The position numbers and the translations under genes are program-made. Below are positions 61,564-64,000 of a DNA stretch of 64,000 nt, one piece after another. Under the pieces are notes generated by a model. That model did not search any database. It was not told the origin of the DNA and worked only from the letters and a program-made list of their open reading frames with translations. Positions within the stretch are counted from its first letter, which is position 1. Each line of letters opens with the position of its first letter. Source of the DNA: Lethocerus indicus (taxonomy: Eukaryota > Arthropoda > Insecta > Hemiptera > Belostomatidae); the NCBI GenBank assembly GCA_019843655.1, contig JACDQD010000103.1, positions 7,440,001 through 7,504,000 on the forward strand, read 5' to 3'.

Positions 61564-62635
61564 CGGTCCCCGCCCCCTCCCTGCTCTGAACTTTCTCCTG
61601 CCCGGGCTGCAATCAACGCCGACGGTATCATACTTTATTTTGGCTGTTCAATTATTCAGACTGGAATTACATCGCCGTGGGCCCGGTTTGTGCAATCTGC
61701 ACTCACTGCGTTGCCCGTTTCGCATTAAACTTGGGGAGGGGAGCGTGTTAAATAAACCGGAAACGCAACGCGCCTCGTGGACAAAACGCATCCCGAAGGA
61801 ATTCTTCGCTCGATTGAGCAAAGCCCAATAAAATGAGTATTTATTGACCTTAGTCAAAGAAAAGTGCGAAAATACCGAAATTCAACAAACTTTTCCCACT
61901 AGAATACAGGGCTATTACAGTGAGACTACAATGTCACTTTCAAATTGTTCTAAACCCAAGACGTGTCATTGGTCAATATTCTATATACTTAATTTGCAGT
62001 GAAATTATCTGCAGGTAAAATCATTCGAAATTTAATTGTCGAATAAGTGCTTACATCTTCAGCTGCGTACGAAGAGAAGAGTCAATAGACAAAATATCGC
62101 ACGAGAAAATATCGTATAAAACAAAAACGCATCTAACGGTTTTGTGAAATGTTGATCTATGATCGGATGTCTGGTGTGTTGTGTTAATCGGGTGGTGGTT
62201 TAGTTAGCCAGCCTAGCGGAAAGTAGAAGACAGCCGCTCCTTTTATACCGAACCGGGCGGATTGTTGGTAATGAAGTGGTGGTATTTCAGTGGGCCGAAA
62301 GGCGTGTAATGAAGTGTCGATTCGGCGGGCGGGATCCCATTAAAATATTACTTTCATCTTCGAGTTTCGCTTAACGGCTAATATTTCCTCCCTAATCCTG
62401 CGGCAATCTACGCTCCGGCATCGATCGAAGAGGCCGCAACGGCGTAGAATAATAAGAAAAAAAGCGGGCAAAAAGCGCTGACTTTATAATCATTATCGTC
62501 TCTAAATTGATTAGAAAATTGCTGACGGCGTTAACTACGGGTATTGCCCCGGATGGGGACGGCAGTTAATCGTCGCGGAGCTAGCTATAAGGCGGACTAT
62601 CGAAAATATAACCCCGAACCCACCGTACAACGATT
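61564..62635. other. Non-coding stretch, GC-richer at both ends
   Basis: Positions 61,564-61,810 and 62,180-62,640 are richer in CpG; the middle is AT-rich. A TCTGCAG|GTAAAA junction near 62,012 is a moderate splice-like word. No gene is recognised. Confidence 0.45.
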
Positions 62636-62654
62636 TATATATATATATATATAT
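62636..62654. repeat. (TA)n microsatellite, short
   Basis: About 19 bp of alternating TA, then GTACGTAC. Confidence 0.9.
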
Positions 62655-64000
62655 GTACGTACCGAGTCGACCCAACGCGATAGGAGGATGGCAATTCTCG
62701 AGCGGAAATCATTTTAAAACTCGATTAGTAGTAAATCGATTGAAATGATTTAATACGCGGGGAGTTGAGCTCGGTCTTTACCAGATATATGGTAAATTAA
62801 AAATGTACGAATGCGTTTCGGTTAAACTCAGATAACTTTGAGATTAGAATCCTTTATTAATGTCCACATTAATTTATAAGGCTCAAAAGTGCGATATGAA
62901 TTATACTCCTGTTTTATAATTGAACTCGGTGTTATCTAGAAATTGGGCTTTCAGCGATAATAAAAATAGCGATATAATCGCACTGACCGCAAATATTTGG
63001 GAATCTATTAGGATTACAAAAATTAAATACTAATTACATTTGCGTAAATAATCGAACAATAATTGAAGAATGGAATTAGGTGCAAGTGATATTATTTTTG
63101 CGAAATCTGTCGATTGTTCCATGCATAAACACTCTGGATGTATTAGCAAATATTTTTTAATTCTGAAAAATTACTGTAGCCTTCTCCGTAGCGATCTACC
63201 GTCGTACCTATTTTATGGGTTTTAATTACAGTAACCTCTACGTTAGTAATTGTGTTACCAATAGATGAAGTAATTTAGCAAAATGTTATTTTGCGCTCCA
63301 ACTCCGAGACCCGTTTTATTTTTTGTCCTGTCGGCAATTGGTTGATAAGGAAAAGCGACTCGAAGAAATGGGGGGTAGGCGCAGTTCCGATTGAGCCGTC
63401 AGGTTGGCGTTGTTGAAAATCCCCGTTCCAAAACAATTTTTTAAATCCTCAGATCGAATCCAGGCCCAATATGCCCTTCGTAGATGCCATCGTGAGCTTT
63501 AAAACGATACTGGGCACAGTCGTGTCTGGCTCCCTGCGGATGCCGACATAAGGTCAGTGAAACGTGGCCTCACACACAGAAATACTACATCCGAGCGAGA
63601 ATTGCAATTACCCAGCAGCACGTACTTTTAACGATATAACGATTTAAATTGGAACTTATTTCTGTTTCAAATTATAACAAATCTTCGTGACATTTATCAT
63701 TGTGTCGTTAAGAAAATACGATAGGAATATGATATTATTGATTATCATTTTTTCTCTCCAAAATTTTTGAAATTATATTAAAATTTTTGCGAGAGGAGTC
63801 GTTAAACTCCAGTTCACCCATTAAAGTAATTGTGTCGTTAAAATTTAAGATTAGTTGGAAATAAAATGTTGAATCGTAATTTTTATTATCAAGGCCCAGA
63901 ATAATAAGGCGACGTTCGTAATATTCGAAAACCTGGCAGCTTCTTCTATAACTGTTTCAAATTAAGTTTTGTTTTACTTGTATCTCGTTTGGCGGCGCGA
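62655..64000. other. Non-coding stretch, nothing recognised
   Basis: AT-rich to the end of the window, with a GC-richer patch at about 63,360-63,600. TTGTGTCGTTAA occurs twice, near 63,701 and 63,830. No gene is seen. Confidence 0.5.

Noticed and set aside
61469..61831. 120-codon ATG frame on the plus strand
   Set aside because: No recognisable protein features. It runs through the two-box module, which is also present at 60.4 kb outside any matching frame, and a minus-strand frame overlaps its end.
1..64000. tRNA, rRNA, snRNA, CRISPR arrays, homeobox or zinc-finger gene exons
   Set aside because: Searched by eye for typical words and protein motifs on both strands; none found except the weak BED-like pattern at 58.7 kb.

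Overview
This window looks like eukaryotic nuclear DNA from an invertebrate, most likely an arthropod. By eye it is about 60% A+T. It has long runs with stops in all six frames, several dinucleotide microsatellites (five TA tracts, plus AC, CT and GA tracts), CpG-containing GC-rich patches scattered in AT-rich sequence, old dispersed repeats and good metazoan-type splice signals. There are no bacterial-style gene arrays, operons, tRNAs, rRNAs or CRISPR arrays. The species cannot be named from the sequence.

I see no complete protein-coding gene. The open frames are short (none above about 160 codons), overlap on both strands, and resemble no family I know. The nearest to protein-like sequence are two overlapping minus-strand frames at 58,410-58,741, one starting with a degraded BED-finger-like pattern, and three possible small exons on the plus strand (8,768-8,831; 18,819-18,864; 34,001-34,065). 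The simplest reading is an intergenic gene desert or part of one or more very large introns.

Layout. 1-9 kb: alternating GC-richer and AT-rich stretches, one TA tract, a minus-strand recursive-splice-like site near 5.76 kb and a weak candidate exon at 8.8 kb. 9-17 kb: two direct copies of a dispersed repeat (9.1 and 16.4 kb), whose 131-bp cores align without gaps. 17-24 kb: a strong 46-nt exon or recursive-splice candidate at 18.82 kb, two copies of a second short repeat (18.4 and 21.4 kb) and TA and CT microsatellites. 24-32 kb: a foldback MITE-like element with 64-bp inverted arms (24.8-25.1 kb), a partial relative at 31.5 kb and a near-perfect small hairpin at 27.4 kb. 32-45 kb: a textbook recursive-splice-like site at 34.0 kb, a TATA-like site at 35.35 kb and purine-rich and triplet repeats. 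45-64 kb: a G-quadruplex motif, TA and GA tracts, the BED-like remnant, and two modules at 60.4 and 61.5 kb sharing two boxes at identical spacing.

The two best leads are (a) the two polypyrimidine-AG|GT junctions at 18.8 and 34.0 kb, each followed within 70 nt by a strong 5' splice site, as expected of recursive-splice exons in a giant intron, and (b) the spacing-locked duplicate box modules at 60.4 and 61.5 kb. Both are inferences from sequence pattern only. Identity counts were made by hand.
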